This document shows, one piece after another, positions 1 through 10,323 of a stretch of 57,991 nt of DNA. Source of the DNA: Gloeocapsa sp. PCC 73106. Its GTDB lineage: Bacteria; Cyanobacteriota; Cyanobacteriia; Cyanobacteriales; Gloeocapsaceae. The stretch is taken from the NCBI RefSeq assembly GCF_000332035.1, contig NZ_ALVY01000217.1:1-57991 (forward strand), in the 5' to 3' direction. Both the position numbers and the translations under genes were made by a program. Within the stretch, counting starts at the first letter, position 1, and each line of letters begins with the position of its first letter. The notes beneath the pieces are model-generated. The model searched no databases and was not told the DNA's origin. It was given only the letters and a program-made list of their open reading frames with translations.

Positions 1-1
1 G

Positions 2-103
2 AACCGAAGGGTAACGCGATCGGTAACGGTATGTGGCACTACCAGTAATTTACCGAATCAATTAGGAATCCAATTAAGTTTGAATCTAGAATTCTCTGCT
101 TAG
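2..103 (+). CDS. possible C-terminal end of a protein entering from the left
   Basis: An open frame runs in from the window edge and stops with TAG at 101-103, giving 33 residues. The last residues (LGIQLSLNLEFSA) alternate hydrophobic and polar residues and contain a late aromatic, as the closing strand of an outer-membrane beta-barrel often does. This is only suggestive: the rest of the gene is outside the window and the stretch is too short for a family call. The 125 bases between this stop and the next (convergent) gene hold nothing I recognise. Confidence 0.25.
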   Translation, partial: NRRVTRSVTVCGTTSNLPNQLGIQLSLNLEFSA

Positions 104-228
104 GATTTCCTGTACCTCGGTGAGTTCAAAAACCTCCAGTTTACTCTGTTTTACTACGGTTTAAGCGTGTCACGTGTAAGCGGCATTGACTACTTCTACT
201 ACAGAGCAGCGTCGGTAACCAATCTCTT

Positions 229-1092
229 CTAAACCCGTCTGAATCTGTCACACTGGCAGTTGCGCAATAACAAAACAGATTTAACTGGACGAGATACTTT
301 ACCATAGTAGGTCTTACCCTCCCAATATAAACTACTGGAACTCCCCCCATCTAAATTGAGAGCTGCTTTTACCCCCAAACTACGACAAAAAGCCGCCAAC
401 TGCTCCAGGGATAAACCAGAATCTCCTGATGGGGTAGACTTTTGGGCGACCATGATCCAGAGTACATCTCCCTCGGGGGTAAGAGCGATCGCCGTGCGCG
501 CGTTCTTCTGTTTACTCCCCAGAGCATCCCTAATTAACTTACCCTCAGCGTAGGCGAGAAAAGCTTCTGTAGTACTAGTATTTTCAGGAAGTAATCTAGG
601 ACCAGCACCGAGAGCATCTACTAACATACAGCCCGTTGGAATCGGATCCGAGCGTTGAGTTAGAGCGTATCTAGTACCAGTAAAACATTGATAACGACGA
701 AACTCACTGCGATTAAAAATTTGAGGAAGATAGGGCTTTAAATCGGGATTACCCACCAGTCTGGGGTTATCTTGGGGGGTGGCGATAACTCGACCATTTT
801 GAACTAAATAGGAAGTAGATAGCTGGTTATGAGGGTCAAAAAAGCCCCCGTTGAGCGAGGCGATCGCTCCATACTGCTCCGCAAATTCAGCAACCGTAGC
901 TAAGGTTTCTGTTTGAGCAACGGTGACTACGAAATTACTGGTACGAGGAATAAGCAGAGTGTGAATCAAAGCTTGAGGTAAATCGTAGGTTCGATATTGG
1001 AGCTCAGTAGTTTGGGAGGATACATTCAGGTGGAGCAACAGAGCGATCAGCATACCCCCCCCCAGCCACAGCCATAATGATTTCAGACTCAC
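229..1092 (-). CDS. secreted phosphodiester glycosidase family protein (NAGPA/DUF2233-like)
   Basis: The product is 287 residues. Residues about 5-25 form one hydrophobic segment (signal peptide or anchor), so it probably acts outside the cytoplasm. The C-terminal part has the hallmark motif LNLDGGSSSSLYW near residue 245, typical of the NAGPA domain, whose best-known members remove N-acetylglucosamine from phosphodiesters. The bacterial substrate is unknown; a cell-wall or exopolysaccharide phosphodiester is a guess. The N-terminal part contains the family-like segment ATVAEFAEQYGAIASLNGGF. The start is GTG at 1090-1092, followed directly by the basic-hydrophobic signal sequence. It is divergent from lepA, with about 70 bases between them. 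Confidence 0.8.
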   Translation of the reverse strand: MSLKSLWLWLGGGMLIALLLHLNVSSQTTELQYRTYDLPQALIHTLLIPRTSNFVVTVAQTETLATVAEFAEQYGAIASLNGGFFDPHNQLSTSYLVQNGRVIATPQDNPRLVGNPDLKPYLPQIFNRSEFRRYQCFTGTRYALTQRSDPIPTGCMLVDALGAGPRLLPENTSTTEAFLAYAEGKLIRDALGSKQKNARTAIALTPEGDVLWIMVAQKSTPSGDSGLSLEQLAAFCRSLGVKAALNLDGGSSSSLYWEGKTYYGKVSRPVKSVLLLRNCQCDRFRRV

Positions 1093-1164
1093 AAGAATTG
1101 TTGGTAATTTTCCAGATTGGATACGTTAAACTAAATCAAGAAATGTTGTACGTTGTAAAGCTAT

Positions 1165-2973
1165 ATGACTAACACCCCCGTCTCGCGTATTCGTAACTTC
1201 TCAATTATTGCCCATATTGACCACGGCAAATCAACTTTAGCTGATCGTATGCTCCAAATTACTAATACGGTTAGTCAGAGAGATATGAAAGCGCAATTTC
1301 TAGATAATATGGACTTAGAAAGAGAACGGGGCATTACCATAAAGCTACAAGCGGCAAGGATGAATTATAGAGCCAAAGACGGTCAAGATTATGTGCTCAA
1401 CTTAATTGATACACCCGGACACGTAGACTTTTCCTACGAAGTATCTCGCTCTCTAGCTGCTTGCGAAGGCGCTTTACTCGTGGTAGACGCTTCCCAAGGA
1501 GTAGAAGCTCAAACCATGGCTAACGTCTATTTAGCTTTAGAAAATGATTTGGAAATTATTCCCATTTTAAATAAAATAGACTTACCCAGCGCAGAGCCAG
1601 AAAGAGTCGCCGCAGAAATAGAAGAAATTCTCGGCTTAGATTGCAGCAACATTATCAAAGCCTCAGCTAAAGCAGGAATCGGTATAGATGAAATCCTAGA
1701 GGCGATCATTAAGCTAGTACCCCCTCCTGAAGATAAAGTAGAAGAACCCTTAAGAGCGCTGATCTTCGATAGTTACTACGATGCCTATAGAGGTGTAGTG
1801 GTTTATTTTCGCGTCATGGATGGTCGTTTACGTACAGGCGATCGCATCCGCTTAATGGCTTCCCACAAAGAATATCAAATCGATGAAATCGGTATACTCT
1901 CCCCCCATCAAATTCCCCTAGATGAACTCCACGCGGGTGAAGTGGGTTATCTAGCTGCGGCGATTAAAGCCGTAGAAGACGCTCGGGTTGGTGATACCAT
2001 TACCCTAGCTAACGACCCGGCGGAGGTAGCACTACCGGGTTATACAGAGGCTAAACCCATGGTTTTCTGCGGTTTATTCCCCATAGATTCGGATCAATAC
2101 GAAAACTTACGGGAGGCTCTCAACAAACTCAAACTTAACGACGCAGCTTTACACTACGAACCAGAAACCTCCACAGCCATGGGCTTCGGCTTTCGTTGTG
2201 GGTTTCTCGGACTACTACACATGGAAATAGTGCAAGAACGTTTAGAAAGAGAGTATGACCTGGATTTAATCACTACCGCTCCATCTGTGGTTTATCGCGT
2301 CACTACTACCGATGGGGAAATATTAGAAATAGATAACCCCAGTCAACTACCACCTGCGCAAAAAAGAGAGCAAATCGAAGAACCCTATATTCAAGTAGAA
2401 ATTATCACCGCAGAAACCTACGTAGGAGCTTTGATGGAGTTGTGTCAAACGCGCCGGGGTATCTTTAAAGATATGAGATACTTTACCCAAACTCGCACTA
2501 AGCTTATTTATGAGTTACCCCTAGCTGAAGTGATTACCGACTTTTTTGATCAGCTCAAATCCCGTTCTAGGGGCTACGCTAGTATGGAGTATCAACTAAT
2601 AGGTTATCGTGTCAATTCTTTAGTTAAACTCGATGTATTAGTCAATGGGGATAGCGTGGACTCCTTAGCGATGATTGTACATCAGGACAAAGCTTATAAC
2701 ATGGGTCGCGCCTTAGTAGAGAAACTCAAAGAATTGATACCTCGTCATCAGTTTAAAATACCAATACAAGCGGCAATAGGTTCAAGGATTATCGCTAGTG
2801 AACAGATACCCGCCCTGCGTAAAGACGTTTTAGCTAAGTGTTACGGTGGTGACATCAGTCGTAAGAAAAAATTATTGCAAAAACAAGCTAAGGGTAAAAA
2901 GCGCATGAAATCTATTGGTACGGTGGATGTTCCTCAAGAAGCTTTTATGGCTGTCTTACGCTTAACTCAATAA
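1165..2973 (+). CDS. lepA: elongation factor 4 (LepA), ribosome-associated GTPase
   Basis: The product is 602 residues, the usual length for EF4. It is a translational GTPase that acts on the ribosome during or after initiation/translocation; earlier work called it back-translocase. The G1 motif HIDHGKST is at residues 17-24, G3 DTPGH at about 82-86 and G4 NKID near 136. The C-terminal LepA-specific domain follows ([19 protein letters not shown] near the end), which separates it from EF-G. ATG at 1165 gives the standard N-terminus. murA follows after only two bases, so the two may be co-transcribed. Confidence 0.97.
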   Translation: MTNTPVSRIRNFSIIAHIDHGKSTLADRMLQITNTVSQRDMKAQFLDNMDLERERGITIKLQAARMNYRAKDGQDYVLNLIDTPGHVDFSYEVSRSLAACEGALLVVDASQGVEAQTMANVYLALENDLEIIPILNKIDLPSAEPERVAAEIEEILGLDCSNIIKASAKAGIGIDEILEAIIKLVPPPEDKVEEPLRALIFDSYYDAYRGVVVYFRVMDGRLRTGDRIRLMASHKEYQIDEIGILSPHQIPLDELHAGEVGYLAAAIKAVEDARVGDTITLANDPAEVALPGYTEAKPMVFCGLFPIDSDQYENLREALNKLKLNDAALHYEPETSTAMGFGFRCGFLGLLHMEIVQERLEREYDLDLITTAPSVVYRVTTTDGEILEIDNPSQLPPAQKREQIEEPYIQVEIITAETYVGALMELCQTRRGIFKDMRYFTQTRTKLIYELPLAEVITDFFDQLKSRSRGYASMEYQLIGYRVNSLVKLDVLVNGDSVDSLAMIVHQDKAYNMGRALVEKLKELIPRHQFKIPIQAAIGSRIIASEQIPALRKDVLAKCYGGDISRKKKLLQKQAKGKKRMKSIGTVDVPQEAFMAVLRLTQ

Positions 2974-2975
2974 CT

Positions 2976-4322
2976 GTGGTAAGATCCAAAGCAAATTTTA
3001 ACAACTTGCATATGATCCAAGCACCTCCATTATCTCTAGCTTTTGACCAAAACAGCGTTCTGCAAATCACTGGAAAAGCTCGCCTCTCAGGATCAGTCAA
3101 AATCAGTGGAGCTAAAAACTCCGCCCTAGCGATTATGGCGGGGGCTTTACTTTGTGCCGATCACTGTCGCCTAACCAATGTGCCCAGTTTGCTTGACATT
3201 GAGCGCATGAGTCAAGTGTTAACATCCCTTGGTATTAAAATCACCAAAACGGGTCATACTCTAGAGATTGAAACCCAAAATCTCCAACAATACGATGCGC
3301 CTTACGATTTAGTCTCACAACTTAGAGCCAGTTTTTTTATCATTGGTCCTTTGTTGACGAGATTGGGGATAGCGCGTATTCCTCTACCCGGAGGTTGTGC
3401 GATCGGCGCTAGACCCGTTGATCTTCACGTCAGGGGTTTACAATCGATGGGGGCTGATGTTCACATTGAGCATGGAGTCGTACACGCTTACGTCAAAGGA
3501 AAGGGTAACAGACTCAAAGGGACAAGAATTTATTTAGATTACCCCAGCGTAGGAGCCACAGAAACCCTCATGATGGCAGCAACCCTAGCTGACGGGGAAA
3601 CAACCCTTGAAAACGCCGCTCAAGAGCCTGAAGTAATCGATTTAGCCAATTTTTGTCGGGCGATGGGGGCGCGGATTAAGGGAGCAGGAACTAATACTAT
3701 TAGCATCGATGGAGTTAAAAGCTTACACGCTGTTGAATATGAGATTATTCCCGATCGCATTGAAGCGGGTACCTTTTTGGTCGCAGGAGCAATAACTCAA
3801 TCAGCAATCACTCTTTCACCAGTTATTCCCGAACATCTAACCGCGGTAATCGCTAAACTTGAAGCGATGGGAGCTAAGATTATCTCAACCGAACACCAAA
3901 GCTTAAGTATTATACCAGGAGACTTATATCCTATCGATATAGAAACTATGCCCTATCCCGGGTTCCCTACAGATATGCAAGCTCAATTTATGGCTCTTTT
4001 GAGTATCGTACCCGGTAATAGTATTATCTCAGAAACTGTCTTTGAAAATCGTCTGCATCATGTAGCCGAACTCAATCGCATGGGTGCTAACATCCGTCTC
4101 AAAGGTAACCACGCATTCATCTCAGGAGTACCCCAATTATCCGGTGCACCTGTAATGGCTACGGATTTAAGAGCGAGTGCGGCCTTAGTATTAGCGGGTT
4201 TAGCTGCTGAGGGTACTACTACTATGCAAGGATTACATCATCTTGATCGGGGGTACGATCATCTTGAAGGCAAACTTAGGAGTTTGGGTGCTAATATTCA
4301 CAGAATCACAGAGTTTCAATAA
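2976..4322 (+). CDS. murA: UDP-N-acetylglucosamine 1-carboxyvinyltransferase
   Basis: MurA catalyses the first committed step of peptidoglycan synthesis, transfer of enolpyruvate from PEP to UDP-GlcNAc, in the cytoplasm. The 448-residue product has the conserved Lys-Asn pair in SGAKNSA (K47, N48) and the active-site loop [12 protein letters not shown] with the catalytic Cys (C131) that fosfomycin modifies. The Cys is present, so fosfomycin sensitivity is expected from this residue alone. The start is uncertain. GTG at 2976 gives a short N-terminal extension; ATG at 3012 (MIQAPPLS) would give 436 residues, closer to the usual ~420. It lies two bases after lepA. Confidence 0.96.
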   Translation: MVRSKANFNNLHMIQAPPLSLAFDQNSVLQITGKARLSGSVKISGAKNSALAIMAGALLCADHCRLTNVPSLLDIERMSQVLTSLGIKITKTGHTLEIETQNLQQYDAPYDLVSQLRASFFIIGPLLTRLGIARIPLPGGCAIGARPVDLHVRGLQSMGADVHIEHGVVHAYVKGKGNRLKGTRIYLDYPSVGATETLMMAATLADGETTLENAAQEPEVIDLANFCRAMGARIKGAGTNTISIDGVKSLHAVEYEIIPDRIEAGTFLVAGAITQSAITLSPVIPEHLTAVIAKLEAMGAKIISTEHQSLSIIPGDLYPIDIETMPYPGFPTDMQAQFMALLSIVPGNSIISETVFENRLHHVAELNRMGANIRLKGNHAFISGVPQLSGAPVMATDLRASAALVLAGLAAEGTTTMQGLHHLDRGYDHLEGKLRSLGANIHRITEFQ

Positions 4323-4366
4323 CTTAAGGATTTTTACCCCTTTATCCTGCGCTCCGCGCTATACAT

Positions 4367-6094
4367 CTAATACTTTTTAATCATTGTTGCGCGTCTAATT
4401 TGAGCTTGAGCTAAAAGAGAGTCAGCAAAAGTGATCGCATCTTGATCCGCTTGTCCTCCACTGAGTTGAGCTAATTCCTCTCTTCTTTGTTGATGATTGC
4501 TCAAATTAAAAACACGCACTACAGTACGTAAATCCTGCTCCTGGACAATCTGTTTTTCTACTCGAAAGTGAATATCAGCCATAGCAGCTATTAAGGGTTG
4601 ATGAGTAACGCATAAAACCTGATGTATGTGACTCAGAGAATGTAATTGATTAGCGATCGCCTGAGCCACTTTTCCCGATACTCCCACGTCAATCTCGTCG
4701 AAAATCAGCGTTTTACTACCGATTTTTGCATTGACAAAGCAAGTCTTCAGGGCGAGTAAAAACCTGCTCATTTCACCTCCTGAAGCTGTCAGAGACAATG
4801 GTTGTATTTTCTCTCCCGGATTAGGACTAAAATAGTACACAACTTGATCTCCACCCGTACCATTGATAGAAGCGCTAAAAATACGACAAGCAAAAACCAC
4901 TTTTTCCATACCTAGGGGTTTAAGTTCCTTAGTCAGTTGTTCTTCTAATTTACTCGCCGCTTCTTGTCTAAGTAAGGTCAGGGCGCTACAAGCTTGGGTT
5001 AGATCAGCTTGAGCTTTGGTATATTCTTGTTCTAGAGTTTCCAGACTCTGACTGTCTTCGTTAATTTCTTCTAGTTCCCTCGCTAGATTCTCCGCGTAGG
5101 CTAAAACTTCGGCTAAACTTGGTCCATACTTACGGCAAATACGTTTTAGCTGTTGAATTCTCTCCTCTACTTGTTCTAAATAATGAGGATCGGCTTCTAA
5201 GCTTTCACCATAAACCTGTATTTGCTGTCCTGCTTCCACTACTTGAGTCAAAGCATTGCTCACCATTTCCCAAAGAGATTCTAGATTACCATCATACTTA
5301 AGCATATCTTTAAGTATCACCTCAGCATCTCCCAAGAAATCTGAAGCCGCTCTTTCGCCTCGTTCGTTTTGATAGAGTAATTGATAGAGTTGATAACTTA
5401 ATTGCTGCAATTCTACCACGTGCGCTAAACGTTCCTTGGTTTGTTCGAGTTGTTCGAGTTCCTCCCCATCGGTTAAACCCACCGCGGTTAATTCTTGTGA
5501 CTGATATCTAATTAAATCTAGTCTTTGTAAGCGTTCTTGTTCCGATTGCCGTCTTTTTGCTAAACTCTGAGTCAGTTTTTGACAAATATCATAAGCAGAA
5601 CTTACTCTTTCCCTTTGGGCGATTAACTCTACACCTCCGTATAAATCCAGCAACTGTCGCTGTTTTTCTGGGATCATCAACTCTACCGTTTGTCCTTGAG
5701 CAGTGATTTCCAAAAGGCGATCGCGTATCTGCAAAACTAACTGACGATTAACTAGTACTCCATTAACTCGAAAGCGAGAGCGTAAATTATCTTTAGCTAT
5801 AATTATTTCTCGGCTACAAACTACCGTATCTTCTTCTAGAGGATCGAGTTCTTGTTCTTGAAACCATTTCTGTGTCTGTATATCTGGTCTAAAAATTGCT
5901 TCGATTAGCGCTCGTTGTTCACCCTGTCTTACCAAGCGTTGATTAACTTTACCTCCTAAAACTACGTCAATGGCGTCTAAAACAATCGATTTACCCGCTC
6001 CAGTTTCACCCGTGAGTACATTTAAGCCAGGACCCAACTCTAGCTCTAAATAGTCAATTAGAGCGAAATTTTTAATCCTCAGAGAATCAAGCAT
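4367..6094 (-). CDS. recN: DNA repair protein RecN (SMC-like ATPase)
   Basis: RecN is an SMC-family ATPase that helps gather and repair double-strand breaks by homologous recombination. The 575-residue product has the Walker A motif GETGAGKS at 29-36 and a central coiled-coil region rich in Glu, Gln and Leu (about 160-375). It also has the ABC-type signature ASGGEMSRF and the Walker B segment TLIFDEIDVGVSG near 460. Length and motif order fit full-length RecN. It is convergent with murA (44 bases between stops) and divergent from the next gene. No LexA-like box was identified by eye upstream. Confidence 0.96.
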   Translation of the reverse strand: MLDSLRIKNFALIDYLELELGPGLNVLTGETGAGKSIVLDAIDVVLGGKVNQRLVRQGEQRALIEAIFRPDIQTQKWFQEQELDPLEEDTVVCSREIIIAKDNLRSRFRVNGVLVNRQLVLQIRDRLLEITAQGQTVELMIPEKQRQLLDLYGGVELIAQRERVSSAYDICQKLTQSLAKRRQSEQERLQRLDLIRYQSQELTAVGLTDGEELEQLEQTKERLAHVVELQQLSYQLYQLLYQNERGERAASDFLGDAEVILKDMLKYDGNLESLWEMVSNALTQVVEAGQQIQVYGESLEADPHYLEQVEERIQQLKRICRKYGPSLAEVLAYAENLARELEEINEDSQSLETLEQEYTKAQADLTQACSALTLLRQEAASKLEEQLTKELKPLGMEKVVFACRIFSASINGTGGDQVVYYFSPNPGEKIQPLSLTASGGEMSRFLLALKTCFVNAKIGSKTLIFDEIDVGVSGKVAQAIANQLHSLSHIHQVLCVTHQPLIAAMADIHFRVEKQIVQEQDLRTVVRVFNLSNHQQRREELAQLSGGQADQDAITFADSLLAQAQIRRATMIKKY

Positions 6095-6180
6095 AATAAG
6101 AGATTTAAGATTTTATTCATGATTCAGACCAAAAATTGTTACAATAATTTACATATGTTTGAGCGATAATAATTAAGCTT

Positions 6181-8148
6181 ATGAGTCCACAAACCATATC
6201 CACACCCATAGAATTCTACCCGATCAGAACCCGTAAAACCCACATAGAAAACTTGGGTCCAGTGGATAACGCCGAGCCTGAAAGTTGGCGCTACCAACCG
6301 GAGAAAATTAACGCTTACTATCGTTCTCGTCCTTTGGCTGTTATAGCCAGATTTAGCAAAATTTGTTTAACGTTTGGCTGGTTTTTTTTCAGTCTGTGGT
6401 GGGATAAAATCAGCGGCAAATCGAACATCAAACAAAAAATACGAGCAGTTAGCCTAAGAAAAATTATAACAGAACTAGGACCTACCTACATTAAGATTGG
6501 ACAAGCTTTATCAACTCGTCCTGATCTAGTACCTCCGGTTTATCTGGAAGAACTAACGCAACTGCAGGATCAACTTCCCTCCTTTCCTAACGAAGTAGCC
6601 TATAAATTTATTGAAGAAGAATTAGGGGCGCCTCCAGAGCAAATCTACGCCGAATTATCCCCTCAACCTATCGCCGCGGCTTCTTTGGGACAGGTGTACA
6701 AAGCCAAACTGAAAACTGGTGAAACCGTAGCGGTAAAAGTGCAGCGTCCGGATTTAATTCGTCGTATTACCTTAGATATATACATTATGCGTTTGCTAGC
6801 TACCTGGGCGAAGCAGAACTTCAGTTGGCTACGCTCTGACTTAGTGGGGATTACTGACGAATTAGCCTCAAGAATCTTTGAAGAGATTGACTATGGACAA
6901 GAAGGACGCAACGCCGAGAGATTTGCTCAGCTTTATGGTAAATTGCCAGAAATCTACGTTCCTCGGATTTATTGGGAATATACCGGACGTCGGGTGTTAA
7001 CCATGGAGTGGATTAACGGCACTAAGTTAACTAATATTCAAGCCATTCAAGCCCAAGGTATTGACGCCACTCATCTAGTGGAAGTGGGGGTAGAGTGTTC
7101 TCTACGTCAGTTATTAGAGCATGGGTTCTTTCACGCTGATCCTCATCCAGGGAACCTGTTAGCTATGCCCGATGGAAGATTAGCTTATCTCGACTTTGGT
7201 ATGATGAGTGAGATCAAACCCTACCAACGTTATGGTTTAATAGAAGCAGTAGTACACTTGGTCAACCGTGATTTTGAAGCCTTGGCTCAAGATTATATCA
7301 AGTTAGAATTTTTAACCCCTGATACGGATTTGACTCCTATTGTTCCGGCTTTAACTCAGGTATTTAATAACGCTTTAGGAGCTAGCGTAGCGGAATTAAA
7401 CTTTAAAAGTATTACTGATCAAATGTCAGCGATGATGTATGAGTTTCCCTTTAGGGTTCCCGCTTATTACGCTCTAATCATTCGCTCGATGGTAACTCTA
7501 GAGGGGATTGCTATCGGTATCGATCCCGAGTTCAAAGTACTCAGTAAAGCTTATCCCTACGTCGCTAAACGATTACTCACAGATCCAGCGCCAGAATTGC
7601 GCGCGTCGTTGAAAGATTTGTTGTTTAAAGACGGGAGTTTTCGCTGGAATCGCCTGGAAAACTTGCTGCGTAACGCTCGGATTTCCCAAGACTACGATTT
7701 TGATCAAGTTATAGACCAAGGTATAGAATTCCTGTTTTCAGAAAGGGGAGCATTCATTCGCGATCGCCTAGCCAATGAAATCGTTAACGTAGTGGACATT
7801 TGGGGACGTCGTACCTGGTTCAACTGGTCTACTTTGGTGCGTCAGCAAGTGGGCATAGCCGTTACTGAAACACAAGAACAACTTCCAAATAATACTCAAA
7901 CCGCAGAGCACGTGCGCAATATTGTGGCCATTTTGAGAGATACACCGGGTTTCGAACCAATAAAACTAGTTAATTTGTTGAATAAAATAATTAGCAAATC
8001 AGAAACTCAACAATTAGGTCAAAAAGTGGTAGAAGGATTAGCTCAAAAAGCCGCAGCTCGTCTAATTCGTCAACTCTTTATCGAAGGAGACAATCTGATC
8101 ATTTATAATCCTACCAAATCAACTTTACCATCAGCGGCTTTACGTTGA
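6181..8148 (+). CDS. ABC1/AarF/UbiB family atypical protein kinase-like protein
   Basis: The 655-residue product has the family landmarks in order. These are the KxGQ motif (KIGQ, 105-108) in place of a normal N-lobe, the alanine-rich loop AAASLGQVY (165-173) that replaces the glycine-rich loop, and the VAVKVQRP lysine (K186). HADPHPGNLLA and YLDFGMMS, the catalytic-loop and metal-binding (DFG-like) segments, follow. UbiB/ABC1 proteins support quinone and lipid metabolism as ATPases. In cyanobacteria and plastids, relatives act near thylakoid membranes or plastoglobules; the exact role here is inference. The C-terminus extends well beyond the kinase core. ATG at 6181 is preferred as the first in frame. 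Confidence 0.9.
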   Translation: MSPQTISTPIEFYPIRTRKTHIENLGPVDNAEPESWRYQPEKINAYYRSRPLAVIARFSKICLTFGWFFFSLWWDKISGKSNIKQKIRAVSLRKIITELGPTYIKIGQALSTRPDLVPPVYLEELTQLQDQLPSFPNEVAYKFIEEELGAPPEQIYAELSPQPIAAASLGQVYKAKLKTGETVAVKVQRPDLIRRITLDIYIMRLLATWAKQNFSWLRSDLVGITDELASRIFEEIDYGQEGRNAERFAQLYGKLPEIYVPRIYWEYTGRRVLTMEWINGTKLTNIQAIQAQGIDATHLVEVGVECSLRQLLEHGFFHADPHPGNLLAMPDGRLAYLDFGMMSEIKPYQRYGLIEAVVHLVNRDFEALAQDYIKLEFLTPDTDLTPIVPALTQVFNNALGASVAELNFKSITDQMSAMMYEFPFRVPAYYALIIRSMVTLEGIAIGIDPEFKVLSKAYPYVAKRLLTDPAPELRASLKDLLFKDGSFRWNRLENLLRNARISQDYDFDQVIDQGIEFLFSERGAFIRDRLANEIVNVVDIWGRRTWFNWSTLVRQQVGIAVTETQEQLPNNTQTAEHVRNIVAILRDTPGFEPIKLVNLLNKIISKSETQQLGQKVVEGLAQKAAARLIRQLFIEGDNLIIYNPTKSTLPSAALR

Positions 8149-8201
8149 GATCGGACGGGGATACTTTAAAATTGCTATGTAGGTAATTTGAACCCCAATG
8201 A

Positions 8202-9512
8202 ATGAGTAAACCGAAAATTATTGTCCTCGATGACGATCCCACTGGTTCCCAAACGGTCCATAGTTGTCTGCTACTGATGCAGTGGGATGTGGATACTCTG
8301 CGCCTGGGTATCTCCGATGCTTCACCCTTATTCTTTATCTTAACCAATACCAGAGCTCTGACTCCCGAACAAGCGGCACAAGTAACCAGTGAAGTGTGCG
8401 ATCGCTTAAAAATAGCTTTAGCAGCAGAGGGAGTTCAAGATTTTCTGGTAGTTAGTCGTTCTGACTCCACCCTCAGAGGACATTATCCCCTTGAAACCGA
8501 CGTTATCGCCGCCAAACTAGGGAATTTTGACGCCCATTTTCTAATCCCCGCTTTTTTCGAAGGCGGTAGGATCACCCGCGACAGCGTTCACTATCTGTTA
8601 GTAGATGGTGTACTCACCCCTGTACATCAGACAGAATTCGCCCGTGATTCTGTTTTTGGTTACAGCCATAGCTATTTACCCGATTATGTAGCTGAAAAAA
8701 CCCAAGGCTCAATTCCCGCCGAAAAAGTAATCAGACTTCTTACCCCAGATATGCGTCGGGGCAGTTTTGACCAACTGATGGCCTTAAAAAACAATCAATG
8801 CGTAGTCGTAGACGCAGAAACTCAAGAAGACTTAGATCAATTTGCTCAAGACATTCTCTCTGCAAGTTCCCAAGGAAAACGCTTTCTCTTTCGCAGCGCC
8901 GCTAGTTTACTCACCTCTTTAGCTCAACTTGGTCCACAACCGATTCCTGGGATAGAGATGGGCAAATACAAACCTACTCGCCAACCAGGAGTAGTTATAG
9001 TAGGTTCTCACGTCAATAAAACTACGCAGCAGTTACATAAATTACTACAAGAACCGGGGGTTGCTCCAATTCTCATAGATGTTGTTAAACTTAAACAACA
9101 GCCTGAGTCTAGAGCTAATTTACTAGCAGAAACCAAAGACCAAGTACAAAAAGTGCATAATTCAGGTAAGACACCGGTAATCTACACTAGTAGAGAGGAA
9201 ATTACCTTTGCCAGTATCACCGAGCGCTTAAACTTTGGGATCAGTGTTTCCTCTTTATTGATGGACATCGTACAAGAATTACCAAGAACGATTAGTTTCC
9301 TAATCAGTAAAGGCGGTATCACCTCTAACGATGTCTTAAGCCAGGGTCTTGGTCTGATTTCAGCCCGTTTATTGGGTCAAATTATTCCTGGTTGCTCCAT
9401 AGTACAGACGCCTCCAGAACATTCCCGTTTTCCTAATTTACCAGTGGTTTTATTTCCTGGGAATGTGGGCGATCAAGATGGATTAGTTACCGTTTACCGT
9501 CGCTTGAATTAA
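8202..9512 (+). CDS. four-carbon acid sugar kinase family protein (DUF1537)
   Basis: The 436-residue product starts with the nucleotide/substrate-domain motif VLDDDPTGSQTV, which marks the OtnK/DtnK family of C4 sugar-acid kinases. The C-terminal nucleotide-binding domain shows ISKGGITSNDV and LPVVLFPGNVGDQDG. Characterised relatives phosphorylate threonate, erythronate or related acids; no partner dehydrogenase or aldolase gene is nearby, so the substrate here is open. It ends one base before minC, which suggests a shared transcript with minCDE, an odd pairing of sugar-acid metabolism with division-site control. ATG at 8202 fits the family N-terminus. Confidence 0.88.
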   Translation: MSKPKIIVLDDDPTGSQTVHSCLLLMQWDVDTLRLGISDASPLFFILTNTRALTPEQAAQVTSEVCDRLKIALAAEGVQDFLVVSRSDSTLRGHYPLETDVIAAKLGNFDAHFLIPAFFEGGRITRDSVHYLLVDGVLTPVHQTEFARDSVFGYSHSYLPDYVAEKTQGSIPAEKVIRLLTPDMRRGSFDQLMALKNNQCVVVDAETQEDLDQFAQDILSASSQGKRFLFRSAASLLTSLAQLGPQPIPGIEMGKYKPTRQPGVVIVGSHVNKTTQQLHKLLQEPGVAPILIDVVKLKQQPESRANLLAETKDQVQKVHNSGKTPVIYTSREEITFASITERLNFGISVSSLLMDIVQELPRTISFLISKGGITSNDVLSQGLGLISARLLGQIIPGCSIVQTPPEHSRFPNLPVVLFPGNVGDQDGLVTVYRRLN

Positions 9513-9513
9513 C

Positions 9514-10323
9514 ATGAACTCTTCACCTACCCCTTTAGTCAATTTTTCATCACAACTACGTTTAAAGCGCGAGGAAAACAAACTCTTGTTATCGTTACCC
9601 CAAGTTGAACAAGAGGAAACTTCTCTCGATTGGGTTGAACTTTGTCAAGAGTTACAAAGCCGTCTGGAAATAACCGAAGGGACTTGGCAACCAGATACCC
9701 TCGTCTATCTCATGGCAGGAGAACATTTGGTAGACAGTAGACAATTACAAATGCTAGCAGCAATTCTAGATCAAGTCAAATTAAAATTAACTTGGGTTTG
9801 CACTAGTAGGCGTCAAACTGCGGTAGCTGCGGCTACAGCGGGTTACTCTATCGAACAACAATTATCTCGTGATTCTTTAACGAGTTCTGAACCTCCATCT
9901 ACTCCGATTATGGCTGATCCTCTATACTTAGAAACAACCATCCGCTCAGGAGTTGAAATACGTCATCCTGGCAATGTAGTCATTGTTGGGGATCTCAATC
10001 CAGGGGGTAGTATAATCGCCCTAGGAGATATTATAATCTGGGGCAAATTGAAGGGTACAGCTCATGCAGGAGCCCAGGGAAACAGAAAATGCCGGATCAT
10101 GGCCTTAAAAATGGAACCGACTCAACTCAGAATCGCTGATCTGGTAGCTCGAGCTCCCGATAGTTCTCCCGCTCAATTAGAGCCGGAAGTAGCCTATATT
10201 ACTAAACAAGGAATTTGCATTGCTAAAGCGGTTAAGTTCGCTAAAACCCATACTTTTTCCCTAGAGGCAAAGGGTTGGATGGATTCTGAAACAAACACTA
10301 TTAATAACTCAAAAGCGAAATGA
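9514..10323 (+). CDS. minC: septum site-determining protein MinC
   Basis: MinC inhibits FtsZ ring assembly away from midcell and is recruited to the membrane by MinD. The 269-residue product has a variable N-terminal FtsZ-inhibiting domain (about 1-110) and a linker. The conserved C-terminal beta-helix domain contains VGDLNPGGSIIALGDI and the glycine-rich turn AHAGAQGN that form the MinD-binding face. It is first of the three min genes and overlaps minD by four bases. The ATG at 9514 comes one base after the stop of the DUF1537 gene, so translation is probably coupled. Confidence 0.95.
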   Translation: MNSSPTPLVNFSSQLRLKREENKLLLSLPQVEQEETSLDWVELCQELQSRLEITEGTWQPDTLVYLMAGEHLVDSRQLQMLAAILDQVKLKLTWVCTSRRQTAVAAATAGYSIEQQLSRDSLTSSEPPSTPIMADPLYLETTIRSGVEIRHPGNVVIVGDLNPGGSIIALGDIIIWGKLKGTAHAGAQGNRKCRIMALKMEPTQLRIADLVARAPDSSPAQLEPEVAYITKQGICIAKAVKFAKTHTFSLEAKGWMDSETNTINNSKAK